Shown here one piece after another: positions 7,226-15,763 of a stretch of DNA of 32,085 bases. Numbering within the stretch: position 1 is the stretch's first letter; each line of letters opens with the position of its first letter. Source of the DNA: an uncultured Oscillospiraceae bacterium (GTDB lineage: Bacteria; Bacillota; Clostridia; Oscillospirales; Oscillospiraceae); assembly GCA_947625815.1 (NCBI GenBank), contig CANQPU010000020.1, positions 1-32,085 of the forward strand. Direction: 5' to 3'. A program made the position numbers and the translations under genes. The notes under the pieces were generated by a model. It did not search any database and had not been told where the DNA came from. It saw only the letters and a program-made list of their open reading frames with translations.

Positions 7226-7810
7226 ATGGCTTTTACAGCGAAAAAGGAGGGCCGGGCGCCCTCCAAGACCACCATGAACCTCTATTTCAAGGAGAAAAAG
7301 CCCCTGCGCCCCCAGGTCCTCATACCCTGCGTCCTGGTGCTGGCGGCGCTGGCGGGGCTCTTCGCCAAGTTCGCCGTGGCGGACCGCTTCGCCGGCCTGG
7401 AGGAGGCCCGCTCCGTCCTGGAGAGCGAGCGCCGGCGGCTCCAGACCCTCCGGGACAGCTACGCCGACTACGGCGAGGTCCAGGACGAGTACATGAAGTA
7501 CAACTACAACAATTTTGACCGCTCTATCGTCTCCCGGATGGACATTCTGGACCTTTTGGAGCGGGTGGTATTTCCCCCCGCCGGCGTCCGGACCCTCACC
7601 ATAAGCGGCAACACCATGTCCATGACGCTGACGGGCCTTACACTGGACGAGGTATCCGATATGCTCCACGCCCTGGAGGCGGAGGAGCTGGTCCGGAAGG
7701 TCACCGTCTCCACCACCGGCTACGGCGGCAGGGGCGAGGAGAGCGGCACGCCCATGGCCAACATGACCGTGGAATTTAATCCGGCTGACGCGGAAGGGGG
7801 CGAGGCGTGA
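7226..7810 (+). CDS. pilN: PilN-like alignment-complex protein
   Basis: A 194-residue single-pass membrane protein: cytoplasmic N-terminal tail of about 30 residues, one hydrophobic helix (about 31-50), a coiled-coil-like segment (LEEARSVLESERRRLQTLRD) and a small alpha/beta domain. This is the PilN/GspL-C architecture. Sequence is weakly conserved in this family, so the call rests on topology, size and position between pilM and a PilO-like gene. In known systems the PilN N-terminal tail binds PilM. The stop codon overlaps the next start. Confidence 0.75.
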   Translation: MAFTAKKEGRAPSKTTMNLYFKEKKPLRPQVLIPCVLVLAALAGLFAKFAVADRFAGLEEARSVLESERRRLQTLRDSYADYGEVQDEYMKYNYNNFDRSIVSRMDILDLLERVVFPPAGVRTLTISGNTMSMTLTGLTLDEVSDMLHALEAEELVRKVTVSTTGYGGRGEESGTPMANMTVEFNPADAEGGEA

Positions 7811-8352
7811 TGCTCAACCGCAGATTTACCCGGCGGGAAAAGCTCCTTTTACTGCTTTTGGCCCTTATCGGGGTGATGGGGCTCTATTTCTACCTGGTCC
7901 ACTATCCCGTCACCAGCGAGCTTGCCGAGATCGACGCCCAGCGCGCGGACGTGGCCGACCAGTACGCCATAGCCCAGGGCTGGAGCGCCAGCTACAAGTC
8001 CATGAGGGAGGAGCTTGATGAGATCGCCAAAATGCCCGAGGGGAGCGTCACGGTGATGCCGGATTACGACAACTCCCAGGCCCTCATCCGCTATTTCGAC
8101 ACCATTTTCGCCGGCGTCAGCCCGGAGCTTGACTACTCCGCCCGGGAGCTGGGCGGCGGGGTCTACGAGCGGACCGTGCGTTTTTCCTTCTACGCCTGGG
8201 ATTACGGCGACGCCCGGGAGATCCTGTCCGATCTTCTTTCCACCGGCTGGCGGTGCCAGATGACCGAGGTCTCCCTGGTCCCCGAGGAGGGGGATCTGGA
8301 GACGGACCTGCTCCGGGTGACCGGGACGATTGTGTTTTACGAGCGCGGGTAA
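7810..8352 (+). CDS. pilO: PilO-like alignment-complex protein
   Basis: A 180-residue single-pass protein: short basic N-terminus, membrane helix at about residues 11-30, a helical segment (ELAEIDAQRADVADQYAIAQ) and a C-terminal ferredoxin-like domain, as in PilO. The ATG at 7810 overlaps the pilN TGA (TGATG), a sign of translational coupling; a GTG three bases earlier is an alternative start. PilO pairs with PilN in known pili and spans the envelope. The call rests on position and topology more than on sequence identity. Confidence 0.72.
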   Translation: MLNRRFTRREKLLLLLLALIGVMGLYFYLVHYPVTSELAEIDAQRADVADQYAIAQGWSASYKSMREELDEIAKMPEGSVTVMPDYDNSQALIRYFDTIFAGVSPELDYSARELGGGVYERTVRFSFYAWDYGDAREILSDLLSTGWRCQMTEVSLVPEEGDLETDLLRVTGTIVFYERG

Positions 8353-8374
8353 ACGCCCGCTGTGAGGTGACGGT

Positions 8375-11300
8375 ATGTTCATGGGTGAAAAAAAGCGCCG
8401 CGCCGGCTTTACGCTGGCGGAGGTCCTGATGGTGGTGGCCATTTTGGCCATCCTTGCCTCCCTGGCCGCCCCCAACGTGCTGGCGTACTATAAGGAGCTG
8501 CGGCTCCAGAGCCTGGACGACAGCGCCAGGAGTATTTTCATGGCCGCCCAGAGCCGCATGACCGCCATGACCGACTCCGGGGAGCTGAAGACCCTGACAC
8601 CCAGCGGAACCGTCACCGCCTCCGGCGACCTCCCGGAGGGACTACAATATCTGGAAAACGACAAGCTGAAGCTTCTGCTGCCCGGGGGCTCCGTCGAGGA
8701 CGGGCTTTGGGACGGCAAGATCGTGGTGGAGTACCTGAAAAGCGGCCAGATCTACGGCGTGTGGTACTCCGACGGGAGCTTTGACTATAACGACCTGGCC
8801 CACGGCGACAGGAGCCGGGAGGAGCGGCTTGGCAGGTCCGACCTTGTGGGCTACTGCGGGGGCGGCGACACCGGCACGCGCCTGGACGGCGCCGCCATGC
8901 CCGTGCCCATTGTCACCCTCACAAACGCCGAAGAGCTGGTCCTGACCGTCACCGTCCCGGCGGACGCCGCCGACGGCGCTGTGCTGACGGTGAGGATCGG
9001 AGAGCGGGAGATCAGCGGCCCGGTCCACGCCGGCGATACCGTCGCCCTGGTGCTGGACACCCTGACGCCGGGGCGCCTGTACGAAACCGGGGACCCGCTT
9101 TCCGGCAAATACAGCGCCAGGTTCAGGGATTGGGGGACCGGCGTCGCGCCGGGGGAGAACTTCTCCGTCACCGTGACCCTCTCCGGCGATAAGTCCGCGC
9201 CCTCCTCCGTCACCGTCAGCGACAACAGCCTCTTCGCGGGGCTTACCGGGGACGGCACGGCCCTGATCGCCTGTGAACGGCACCTTCAAAACCTGGACAC
9301 GGCCACCTCCGGGGTCAACCGGAGCGTCACCGGCGCGGCGCAGATCAGGGAGATCGCCTGCGACCCGGACCGGGAGTTTATTGGCATACGTAACGGCGAT
9401 CTTCAAAGCTACGACGGCGCGGGCCTTGCCATCAGGAACGGGAATTTCACGGGCGGCGGCCTGTTCGCGGAGATGAACGGCGGGTCCCTTTCCCATATCG
9501 TTCTGGTGGATTGCGGGGCCGGCGGCGATGATCATGTGGGCGCCCTGGCGGGAGAGGTGAAGGGCACCGATATTTCCGGGTGCAGGGTGTACCTGGAGGG
9601 CGAAAAGTCCACCAGGCTCACGGGCGGCACTTATGTCGGCGGGCTTGTGGGCGTCGCCGAGAGCTGTGAGATCACAAACTGCTTCGCCTCCACTGTGGAG
9701 AGCGGAGACACCGTGGGCGGCCTTGTCGGCCTTGCAAGGGACGACGTGAAGATCCGGACCTCCTACGCCGCCGGGTATCTCACGGGCAATAAAGTCGGCG
9801 GGCTTATCGGTGAGACGGACAAAACCCCCGCCGTCGCCGATTCCTACGCCGCCGGGGAGATCGAAGCCGCGGCCGTTGCCGCCGGGATCTGCCCCGATGA
9901 GATCGCCGTTTCCAGCAGCTACGCCGCCGTGGTGTACGTTGGGACCCCGGGCACGGTCTACGCCGTCGCGCCCGGCGCTGCGGATATCCCCTACATCCCA
10001 CAGTCCGGCGTAACCCCCGCGAATAACAGCGGCAAGGCCCAAAATACCCTGACCGCCGCTGAAATGGGCGGCGCGTGGTACGGCGGCGCCAACCCCAGCT
10101 ACGCCGTTTTCCCCTATGACCTGACAGGCTCCGCCCCCCTGACGCCCCCGTACCCCTACCCCCAGCTCAAAAGCGGAGACCTACCCCTCTTCCACTACGG
10201 CGACTGGCAGATCAGCCAAAAGACCGAAAACTTCCTGGGATACTTCTATTGGGAGATCGAGGACGGGAGGTATCACTTCTACGCGTTGTCCTGGGAGTTG
10301 GATGCCCAGGGGAAGGTCATCGGGGGTTACAAGGTCCTTGATAACCTCTGCAAAGAGTATGACATGAAGGAGATTACCGAGTACGGCTACGGCGTCGCCT
10401 ACATGGGCAAAAATTCGCATTTGAATATTGACAGGCAGTTTGATCTATGCGGGGACGGAGATGCCCTTAAGAAAGAAGCAATGAATTTCTTCGGATGCTC
10501 CGACACGGCCAGGATCTATACCATCAAGAGCCTGACGCTTGAAGGTGAAAACAGCTATATAGAGGTAAAAACGACGATTTCGAAGGATGAACCGGTCTAT
10601 ATTAACCCCGAGTTTGCCGCCGCGATAAGCACGGAGAAGAATTTTTCTGAATATCAGATCCGCACGGTCCGGCAGCTGCAAAATATAGGCGGAGTGGAGA
10701 ATGACACGACCCGCTATCAAAACAGTACTTTTAAAATGACCCATGATCTGAATGGAGAGGGACAGACGATCTATCCCCTTTACCCATATGCAAATGGGTA
10801 TTGCGGCACATTTGACGGTCAGGGCCATCGGATCGTTGATTTAAGTATTCAGGCGCTGAATAACCGCGGCGCGCTGTTTTTGACTACCGGTGCCAACTGT
10901 GTACTTAAGAATATCATCATGTATTCTCCCAATGGGACCGCAACGATTACGGGGACCTTCTCGACTGCCTATGCTTCCAATACCAAATTCCTGAGAGATG
11001 AGGACTCTTTGAACCTTGCGGGATTTACCGCTGACTGTCACGGTTCTACTACGATCGAGAACTGCGTTATTGCCAATTATACGATCAGAGGCGACGGCAC
11101 TCGCCCGACAAAAGGAAATTACTACGGCGGGATCAGCGCGTGGCACAAGGGCAAGATCACAAGCTGCGCCGCTGTGGTCAAGATCGTTGATGGGAGCAAT
11201 GCCGGCAGGAACAGCGACAAGACATACGCCGGAGGGATCGTCGGGTCCACCAACGACGTTGTCATCAGGAACAGCTATTCAGGGGGCGTGATGATTTACT

Positions 11301-11728
11301 CCGGAGACGGCAATATTCAATGCGGAGGAATCGTGGGGAAAGTAGAACATTCCAATACGGATGCTGAAATAAGCTACTGCTACACCTATATGAATATGAA
11401 GAGTGCGAGTAAAAGCGCTTTAAATATCCACGCGGTCTGTCCAAAGGTCGATGGCAGCAACGGCAATTTCGATGACCATGTATGTTTTTGGGAGAACGTG
11501 TTCCCGTCAGGCGGGAGAGACAGCGGAGCAAGCGAGTACACTTTGGAACAATTTTGGGAAGACGATGATGATATTGGCGGGGTCACTCAGTATGTGGATG
11601 GCCATGAACAGCCGCTCAGTTACGGACTTCCCGCGTTGGTCCAAGTCCCGGTTGAATATAACGGGCCCTCGGTTTATGTCCATTACGGCTGGTGGCCAAA
11701 GAGCAACGGCGATACATACCCATACTGA
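8375..11728 (+). CDS. Giant prepilin-like protein with GLUG-type repeats, probable pilus tip adhesin
   Basis: A 1117-residue protein with a class III prepilin leader: MFMGEKKRRAG, cleavage after Gly11, then FTLAE with Glu+5 and the hydrophobic pilin helix. After about 140 residues of pilin-like head come long repeat domains. Residues about 400-520 contain GLUG-like units (VGGLVG, VGGLIG with NCFAS, TSYAAG, DSYAAG). A second set lies at about 790-1010 (YCGTFDGQGHRI, YAGGIVG, NSYSGG, QCGGIVG). Such repeats occur in Gram-positive surface adhesins and IgA-protease N-terminal regions. From about 10,200 onward the DNA is visibly AT-richer than the first half, suggesting an acquired C-terminal module. 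A pilin of this size is most simply a single-copy tip subunit. A GAGGTGA ribosome site precedes the ATG. Confidence 0.85.
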   Translation: MFMGEKKRRAGFTLAEVLMVVAILAILASLAAPNVLAYYKELRLQSLDDSARSIFMAAQSRMTAMTDSGELKTLTPSGTVTASGDLPEGLQYLENDKLKLLLPGGSVEDGLWDGKIVVEYLKSGQIYGVWYSDGSFDYNDLAHGDRSREERLGRSDLVGYCGGGDTGTRLDGAAMPVPIVTLTNAEELVLTVTVPADAADGAVLTVRIGEREISGPVHAGDTVALVLDTLTPGRLYETGDPLSGKYSARFRDWGTGVAPGENFSVTVTLSGDKSAPSSVTVSDNSLFAGLTGDGTALIACERHLQNLDTATSGVNRSVTGAAQIREIACDPDREFIGIRNGDLQSYDGAGLAIRNGNFTGGGLFAEMNGGSLSHIVLVDCGAGGDDHVGALAGEVKGTDISGCRVYLEGEKSTRLTGGTYVGGLVGVAESCEITNCFASTVESGDTVGGLVGLARDDVKIRTSYAAGYLTGNKVGGLIGETDKTPAVADSYAAGEIEAAAVAAGICPDEIAVSSSYAAVVYVGTPGTVYAVAPGAADIPYIPQSGVTPANNSGKAQNTLTAAEMGGAWYGGANPSYAVFPYDLTGSAPLTPPYPYPQLKSGDLPLFHYGDWQISQKTENFLGYFYWEIEDGRYHFYALSWELDAQGKVIGGYKVLDNLCKEYDMKEITEYGYGVAYMGKNSHLNIDRQFDLCGDGDALKKEAMNFFGCSDTARIYTIKSLTLEGENSYIEVKTTISKDEPVYINPEFAAAISTEKNFSEYQIRTVRQLQNIGGVENDTTRYQNSTFKMTHDLNGEGQTIYPLYPYANGYCGTFDGQGHRIVDLSIQALNNRGALFLTTGANCVLKNIIMYSPNGTATITGTFSTAYASNTKFLRDEDSLNLAGFTADCHGSTTIENCVIANYTIRGDGTRPTKGNYYGGISAWHKGKITSCAAVVKIVDGSNAGRNSDKTYAGGIVGSTNDVVIRNSYSGGVMIYSGDGNIQCGGIVGKVEHSNTDAEISYCYTYMNMKSASKSALNIHAVCPKVDGSNGNFDDHVCFWENVFPSGGRDSGASEYTLEQFWEDDDDIGGVTQYVDGHEQPLSYGLPALVQVPVEYNGPSVYVHYGWWPKSNGDTYPY

Positions 11729-11753
11729 CCCTTGACAGGAGGACGCGCTTACG

Positions 11754-12509
11754 TTGAGATGGCGGGAAAAACTGAATGGACGCAGGGGAGCGACGATGCT
11801 TTTCGCGCTGCTGGTGCTGATCTTATGCGCCGTGGCGGGGCTGGCCGCGCTCACCGCCGCCGCCTCCAACGTGGGCCGGTACACCCACCTGGAGGCCGAC
11901 CAGCAGGAGTATCTGTCCGTGTCCTCCGCCATCGGTTTTTTGCGCGGCAAGCTGACGGGCGGCGCGTTCGACGCCCGGCTCACCCTGACCGCCACGCACG
12001 CCTGGTGGTACGAGGAGGACCCCGACGACCCCACAAAGCAGGTACGCAAGGACGAGACAAGGCGCGAGCTCTCCTCCGGCCCATATGAGGGCTTCGGGAC
12101 AGATAACGAGCTGCTGACAGGCCTCCTGTTCGATTACTGCGCGGCGCTTTTCGAAAACAGCTATGTCCCCGACGAGTTCTTTGAAGAGACGGGGCGAAGC
12201 CGTCTTTTGCCGCCCTCGTCCGTCAAAAAAGAGTTCACCGTCTCGGGCATCGACGGACTTTCCCAAGTGACCGTTGAGCTTACCCTGGACGGGGGGAGCT
12301 TCAACGTCCGGCTCCTTCTCAAAACCGAAGACGGCCTCTACACCGCAAGACTCATGGCCGTGGCGCAGATCGACGCTCCGCCGCCGGAGTCGGAGACCAC
12401 ATACAGCGAGGACGGCGACAATGGCGTGGAGACCACCGTCACCAACGTCTATATGACGGTCAGGTGGCCGGAGGACGGCATCACCGTCACCCGTACGGAC
12501 AACGGATAA
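11754..12509 (+). CDS. PilX-like minor pilin / membrane-anchored pilus protein
   Basis: A 251-residue protein starting at TTG (11754), with AGGAGG upstream. The N-terminus is basic (LNGRRG), followed by ATMLFALLVLILCAVAGLAAL, a pilin-type hydrophobic helix without the FTLxE signature; PilX/GspK-like minor pilins have this form. The body is acidic and ends with a VTRTDNG tail. It sits between the giant prepilin and two more minor prepilins, the usual place for PilX-class genes. Specific function is unknown; priming of pilus assembly is the known role of the class. Confidence 0.7.
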   Translation: MRWREKLNGRRGATMLFALLVLILCAVAGLAALTAAASNVGRYTHLEADQQEYLSVSSAIGFLRGKLTGGAFDARLTLTATHAWWYEEDPDDPTKQVRKDETRRELSSGPYEGFGTDNELLTGLLFDYCAALFENSYVPDEFFEETGRSRLLPPSSVKKEFTVSGIDGLSQVTVELTLDGGSFNVRLLLKTEDGLYTARLMAVAQIDAPPPESETTYSEDGDNGVETTVTNVYMTVRWPEDGITVTRTDNG

Positions 12510-12523
12510 GGAGGGGGCAGAAG

Positions 12524-12826
12524 TTGAAAAAGCTGAAAAACCGCCGGGGGGAGACCCTGGCCGAGGCGCTGGTCTCCGTGCTGATCGTGGCCCTCTCCGC
12601 CCTCCTTTTGGCGGCGATGACCACCGCCGCCGGGAATATGGACGCCGCCGCCCGCCGGCGCGACGAGGAATTTTACGAGGCCCTGACGGCGGTGGAGACG
12701 AAGACCGGCGTGCCCTCCATGGGGCAGATCACCATAACGGGAGACGTCAACGTCACCGAGGACGTGGAGGTCTACTCCTCCGGCGGTCTTACCGTCTACG
12801 CCCCGTCGGGGAGCGCGGGGGGTTGA
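12524..12826 (+). CDS. Small minor prepilin (PilV-like)
   Basis: A 100-residue prepilin starting at TTG (12524) with AAGGAGGGGG upstream; longer readings have no ribosome site. Leader KKLKNRRG is followed by ETLAEALVSVLIVALSALLL. Mature position 1 would be Glu instead of the usual Phe or Met, while Glu+5 is kept. The rest is short, with a Thr/Val-rich beta-like tail. By position and size it is a PilV/GspI-like minor pilin. Confidence 0.75.
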   Translation: MKKLKNRRGETLAEALVSVLIVALSALLLAAMTTAAGNMDAAARRRDEEFYEALTAVETKTGVPSMGQITITGDVNVTEDVEVYSSGGLTVYAPSGSAGG

Positions 12827-12830
12827 CGCG

Positions 12831-13295
12831 ATGAAAAAGAGGATCCATCAGAGAAAGGGCTTTACCCTGACGGAGACATTGGCGGCCGTGGCCATCGTGG
12901 CGATGGTGGCCTGCGCCGGGGCCGCCGTGACCACCTCCGTCTTCACCGTCCGCGTCCATATGACGGAGGCGGCGGACGCCTCCACGCTGGGCTCCACCCT
13001 CCTTCAGGAGCTGGCCAATGAGCTGCGCTTCGGGCAGAACATCGTGGTATCCGACCACAGCGTGACGCTGGACAGCGCCGCCTACGGCCATGCCGCCATT
13101 GCCGTCACCGACGGCAGGGTGACGGCGGGAGGCGGCCCCATCCTGGCCGACGCCGCCTACGGGGGGCTGTCCGTCACGACGCTTGACTTCATAGGCGGCG
13201 ACGGCTCCATCGGGATACAGCTCGCGCTCTCCGGGTGCGACGGGGAGCTCTGGACCGGGGAGCTTTCCGTGACGCCCCTGAACGGGCATCAATAA
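12831..13295 (+). CDS. Minor prepilin (PilW/GspJ-like)
   Basis: A 154-residue prepilin. Leader MKKRIHQRKG is cleaved after Gly10, then FTLTE with Glu+5 and a hydrophobic helix (AVAIVAMVACAGAAVTTSVF). The head contains the TEAADASTLGSTLLQELANELRFG helix-type pattern seen in PilW/GspJ proteins that begin with helix and continue as a beta sheet. It is the last pilin gene of the operon and is followed after 36 bases by the c-di-GMP regulator. Confidence 0.82.
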   Translation: MKKRIHQRKGFTLTETLAAVAIVAMVACAGAAVTTSVFTVRVHMTEAADASTLGSTLLQELANELRFGQNIVVSDHSVTLDSAAYGHAAIAVTDGRVTAGGGPILADAAYGGLSVTTLDFIGGDGSIGIQLALSGCDGELWTGELSVTPLNGHQ

Positions 13296-13331
13296 CGGCA
13301 AAAAGTGGCGGGGGACCTCGCCGGAGGGAAC

Positions 13332-15377
13332 ATGGAAAAGGAAAAAATACTGATCGTTGACGACTCCGAAATGAACCGCTCCATCCTGGCGGATATGCTG
13401 GCCGACTATGAGATCATCGAGGCCGAGGATGGCGTTGAGGCCGTGGAGATCCTGTCCCGGCGGCTCCCGGAGCTGTCGCTGATGCTTCTGGACATCGTGA
13501 TGCCAAGGCTGGACGGCTTTGGCGTTTTGGAGAAGATGAAGGAGCGGGACTGGATCGAAAAGCTGCCCGTCATCATCATCTCCGCCGAGAACGGCTCCAA
13601 TCATGTGGAGCGGGCCTATGAGCTGGGGGCCACGGACTTTATCGCCCGGCCCTTTGACAGCCTCATCGTCCAGCGCCGCGTGGTGAATACGCTCCTTCTG
13701 TACGCCAAGCAGAAGCGCCTTATCCGCATCGCCGAGGAGCAGGTCCGGGAGAAGGAGCGCTACAACGACCTGATGATCGACATTTTGAGTCAGCTCGTGG
13801 AATTTCGAAACGGCGAGAGCGGCCTGCACATCAAGCACGTCCGGCGCCTCACCCAGCTCTTCCTCACGCGCCTGGAGGCCAGGACGGACGCCTACCCCCT
13901 GACGGAGGGGGAGATCTCCCTCATATGCACGGCCTCGGCCCTCCACGACATCGGCAAGATCGCCATCGACGACAAGATCCTCAATAAGCCGGGACGCCTG
14001 ACGCCGGAGGAGTACGAGATCATGAAGACCCACTCCGCGCTGGGGGCGGACATGCTCAGAAAGATCGTGGAGCACCAGAACGAGCCGCTCATTCAAAAGG
14101 CCGCCGAAATTTGCCGCTGGCACCACGAGCGCTGGGACGGCGGAGGCTACCCGGACGGGCTCCGGGGGGATGCTATCCCCATCTCCGCCCAGGTGGTGGC
14201 CCTGGCGGACGTCTACGACGCGCTGACCAGCAAGCGGGTGTATAAGCCGGCCTACTCCCATGAGCAGGCCGTTCGAATGATCCTGGGCGGCGAGTGCGGG
14301 GCCTTCAACCCGCTTTTGCTGGAGTGCATATCCGAAAACGACCCCCAGCTTCAAAACGCCCGCTGGGACGAGAGCATCGATCAACCGGGGAAGACCAGGT
14401 CCCGGGCAATTTTGGAGGAGCTCCACGACGAGAGCGGCGCCTCCCGCAGGACCCTGAGCCTCTTGGAGAAGGAGCGCATGAAAAACAGCGTCCTTGCCTC
14501 CATGGCCGAGACCGTCCAATTTGAGTACACACCCGATCCGCCCATGATTACCATGTCCCCCTGGGGCGCGCAAAAGCTGGGCCTTCCCGAGATCATCATG
14601 GATCCCAAAAACAGCGACGAGCTCTTTCGCGTCCTGGATCGGGAATACTGGGAGGAGATGTCCCGATTTATGCGCGCCTCCACGCCGGAGGACTCCGAAA
14701 AGCGCATAGACTGCCCGCTCCACTACGGCGGCGAGACCCGCTGGGCCCGCATTTTGCTGCGGACCATCTGGACGGACGACGAGGATCCCGTGCTGGAGAG
14801 CGTCATGGGGACGGTGCTGGACATCCACGACTCCCGGGTCCGGATAGAGGAGCTGGCGCGCCGATCCACCCAGGATTCCCTGACGGGGCTTCTGAACCGG
14901 GCCAGCGCCAGGGAGCGCATCGAGCGGCGCATGGCGGAAAAGCCCGAGGACCATTTCGCCCTGTGCGAGATCGACATCGACGACTTCAAAAAGCTGAACG
15001 ACACCTTTGGCCATATGTTCGGCGACCAGGTGCTCCGGGAGCTCAGCCGGCGCATGAAGCACAGCGTCCGAAGCTCCGATATTTGCTGTCGCGCCGGCGG
15101 GGAGGAGTTCTTCCTCTTCCTGGACTACAACGACCAGATCGAGAGCACCGTTGACCGCATCTACAAGAGCCTGTGCTTTGAGATAGAGGGACTGAACATC
15201 ACCGTTTCCATGGGCGTGGCGCTGTCCGTCACCGAGGGGCCGGATTACACCAGGCTCTATCGGGCGGCGGATCTGGCGCTCTATAAGGTCAAAAAATCGG
15301 GAAAAAAGCATTACCGCTTTTATGAACAGGCCATGTCCGACGCACTTGAGGACGTGGCCGGAGAAGAAGGGAGATAA
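13332..15377 (+). CDS. REC-HD-GYP-PAS-GGDEF response regulator, c-di-GMP synthesis and breakdown
   Basis: A 681-residue cytoplasmic regulator. The start is ATG at 13332 with GGAGGG upstream. A receiver domain (1-125) has the acidic pair at 10-11 and phospho-acceptor Asp54. The HD-GYP phosphodiesterase domain follows: HDIGK at 205-209, a later THSALGADML, HHERWDGGGYP at 264-274 and LADVYDALTSKR, so the metal ligands look complete. A PAS-like segment covers about 375-505. The GGDEF domain begins at DSLTGLLNR, with the active-site motif GGEEF at 589-593 and an inhibitory-site RSSD exactly five residues before it (580-583). Both opposing c-di-GMP activities therefore look intact. Phosphorylation through the adjacent HPt and kinases may select between them (inference). 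Confidence 0.92.
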   Translation: MEKEKILIVDDSEMNRSILADMLADYEIIEAEDGVEAVEILSRRLPELSLMLLDIVMPRLDGFGVLEKMKERDWIEKLPVIIISAENGSNHVERAYELGATDFIARPFDSLIVQRRVVNTLLLYAKQKRLIRIAEEQVREKERYNDLMIDILSQLVEFRNGESGLHIKHVRRLTQLFLTRLEARTDAYPLTEGEISLICTASALHDIGKIAIDDKILNKPGRLTPEEYEIMKTHSALGADMLRKIVEHQNEPLIQKAAEICRWHHERWDGGGYPDGLRGDAIPISAQVVALADVYDALTSKRVYKPAYSHEQAVRMILGGECGAFNPLLLECISENDPQLQNARWDESIDQPGKTRSRAILEELHDESGASRRTLSLLEKERMKNSVLASMAETVQFEYTPDPPMITMSPWGAQKLGLPEIIMDPKNSDELFRVLDREYWEEMSRFMRASTPEDSEKRIDCPLHYGGETRWARILLRTIWTDDEDPVLESVMGTVLDIHDSRVRIEELARRSTQDSLTGLLNRASARERIERRMAEKPEDHFALCEIDIDDFKKLNDTFGHMFGDQVLRELSRRMKHSVRSSDICCRAGGEEFFLFLDYNDQIESTVDRIYKSLCFEIEGLNITVSMGVALSVTEGPDYTRLYRAADLALYKVKKSGKKHYRFYEQAMSDALEDVAGEEGR

Positions 15378-15381
15378 CGAT

Positions 15382-15738
15382 ATGACACTTCAGGAATGCT
15401 ATGCCGCTATGGGCGGGGACTACGACGACGCCATGGGGCGCCTTCGCAGCGAGAGACTTTTGCAGAAATTCGTCCTGAAATTCCTGGACGACGGGAATTT
15501 CAAGCTCCTGTGCCAGTCCCTGGCGGACGGACGGCAGGAGGAGGCGTTCCGGGCTGCCCACACCATCAAGGGCATGTGCCAGAATTTGAGCTTCCGGGCC
15601 CTCGGAAAGTCCTCCAGCCGCCTGACGGAGGCTCTGCGCGCCGGCGAGAGCGACACCCGGGAGCTTTTGGAGTGCGTCATGGAGGATTACCGCGTCACGG
15701 AGGAGGCCATCAGGGCCTATCAGGCCGGCCTCAACTGA
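15382..15738 (+). CDS. Stand-alone histidine phosphotransfer (HPt) protein
   Basis: A 118-residue all-helical protein with the HPt signature AAHTIKGMCQNL; phospho-accepting His is residue 60. The start is ATG at 15382, five bases after the upstream stop, with GAAGGGAG upstream. It carries no other domain. HPt proteins relay phosphate between receiver domains; here it lies between one response regulator and two hybrid kinases whose own C-termini are receivers with no HPt. It is the natural link from kinase REC to the c-di-GMP enzyme REC. Confidence 0.92.
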   Translation: MTLQECYAAMGGDYDDAMGRLRSERLLQKFVLKFLDDGNFKLLCQSLADGRQEEAFRAAHTIKGMCQNLSFRALGKSSSRLTEALRAGESDTRELLECVMEDYRVTEEAIRAYQAGLN

Positions 15739-15763
15739 TTTTTGAGAGAGGGAGTGTACCGGG

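Noticed and set aside
12789-15311. 840-residue minus-strand open frame
   Set aside because: Shadow of the minor pilin and c-di-GMP regulator genes; low-complexity His/Asp/Gly-rich translation typical of antisense frames.
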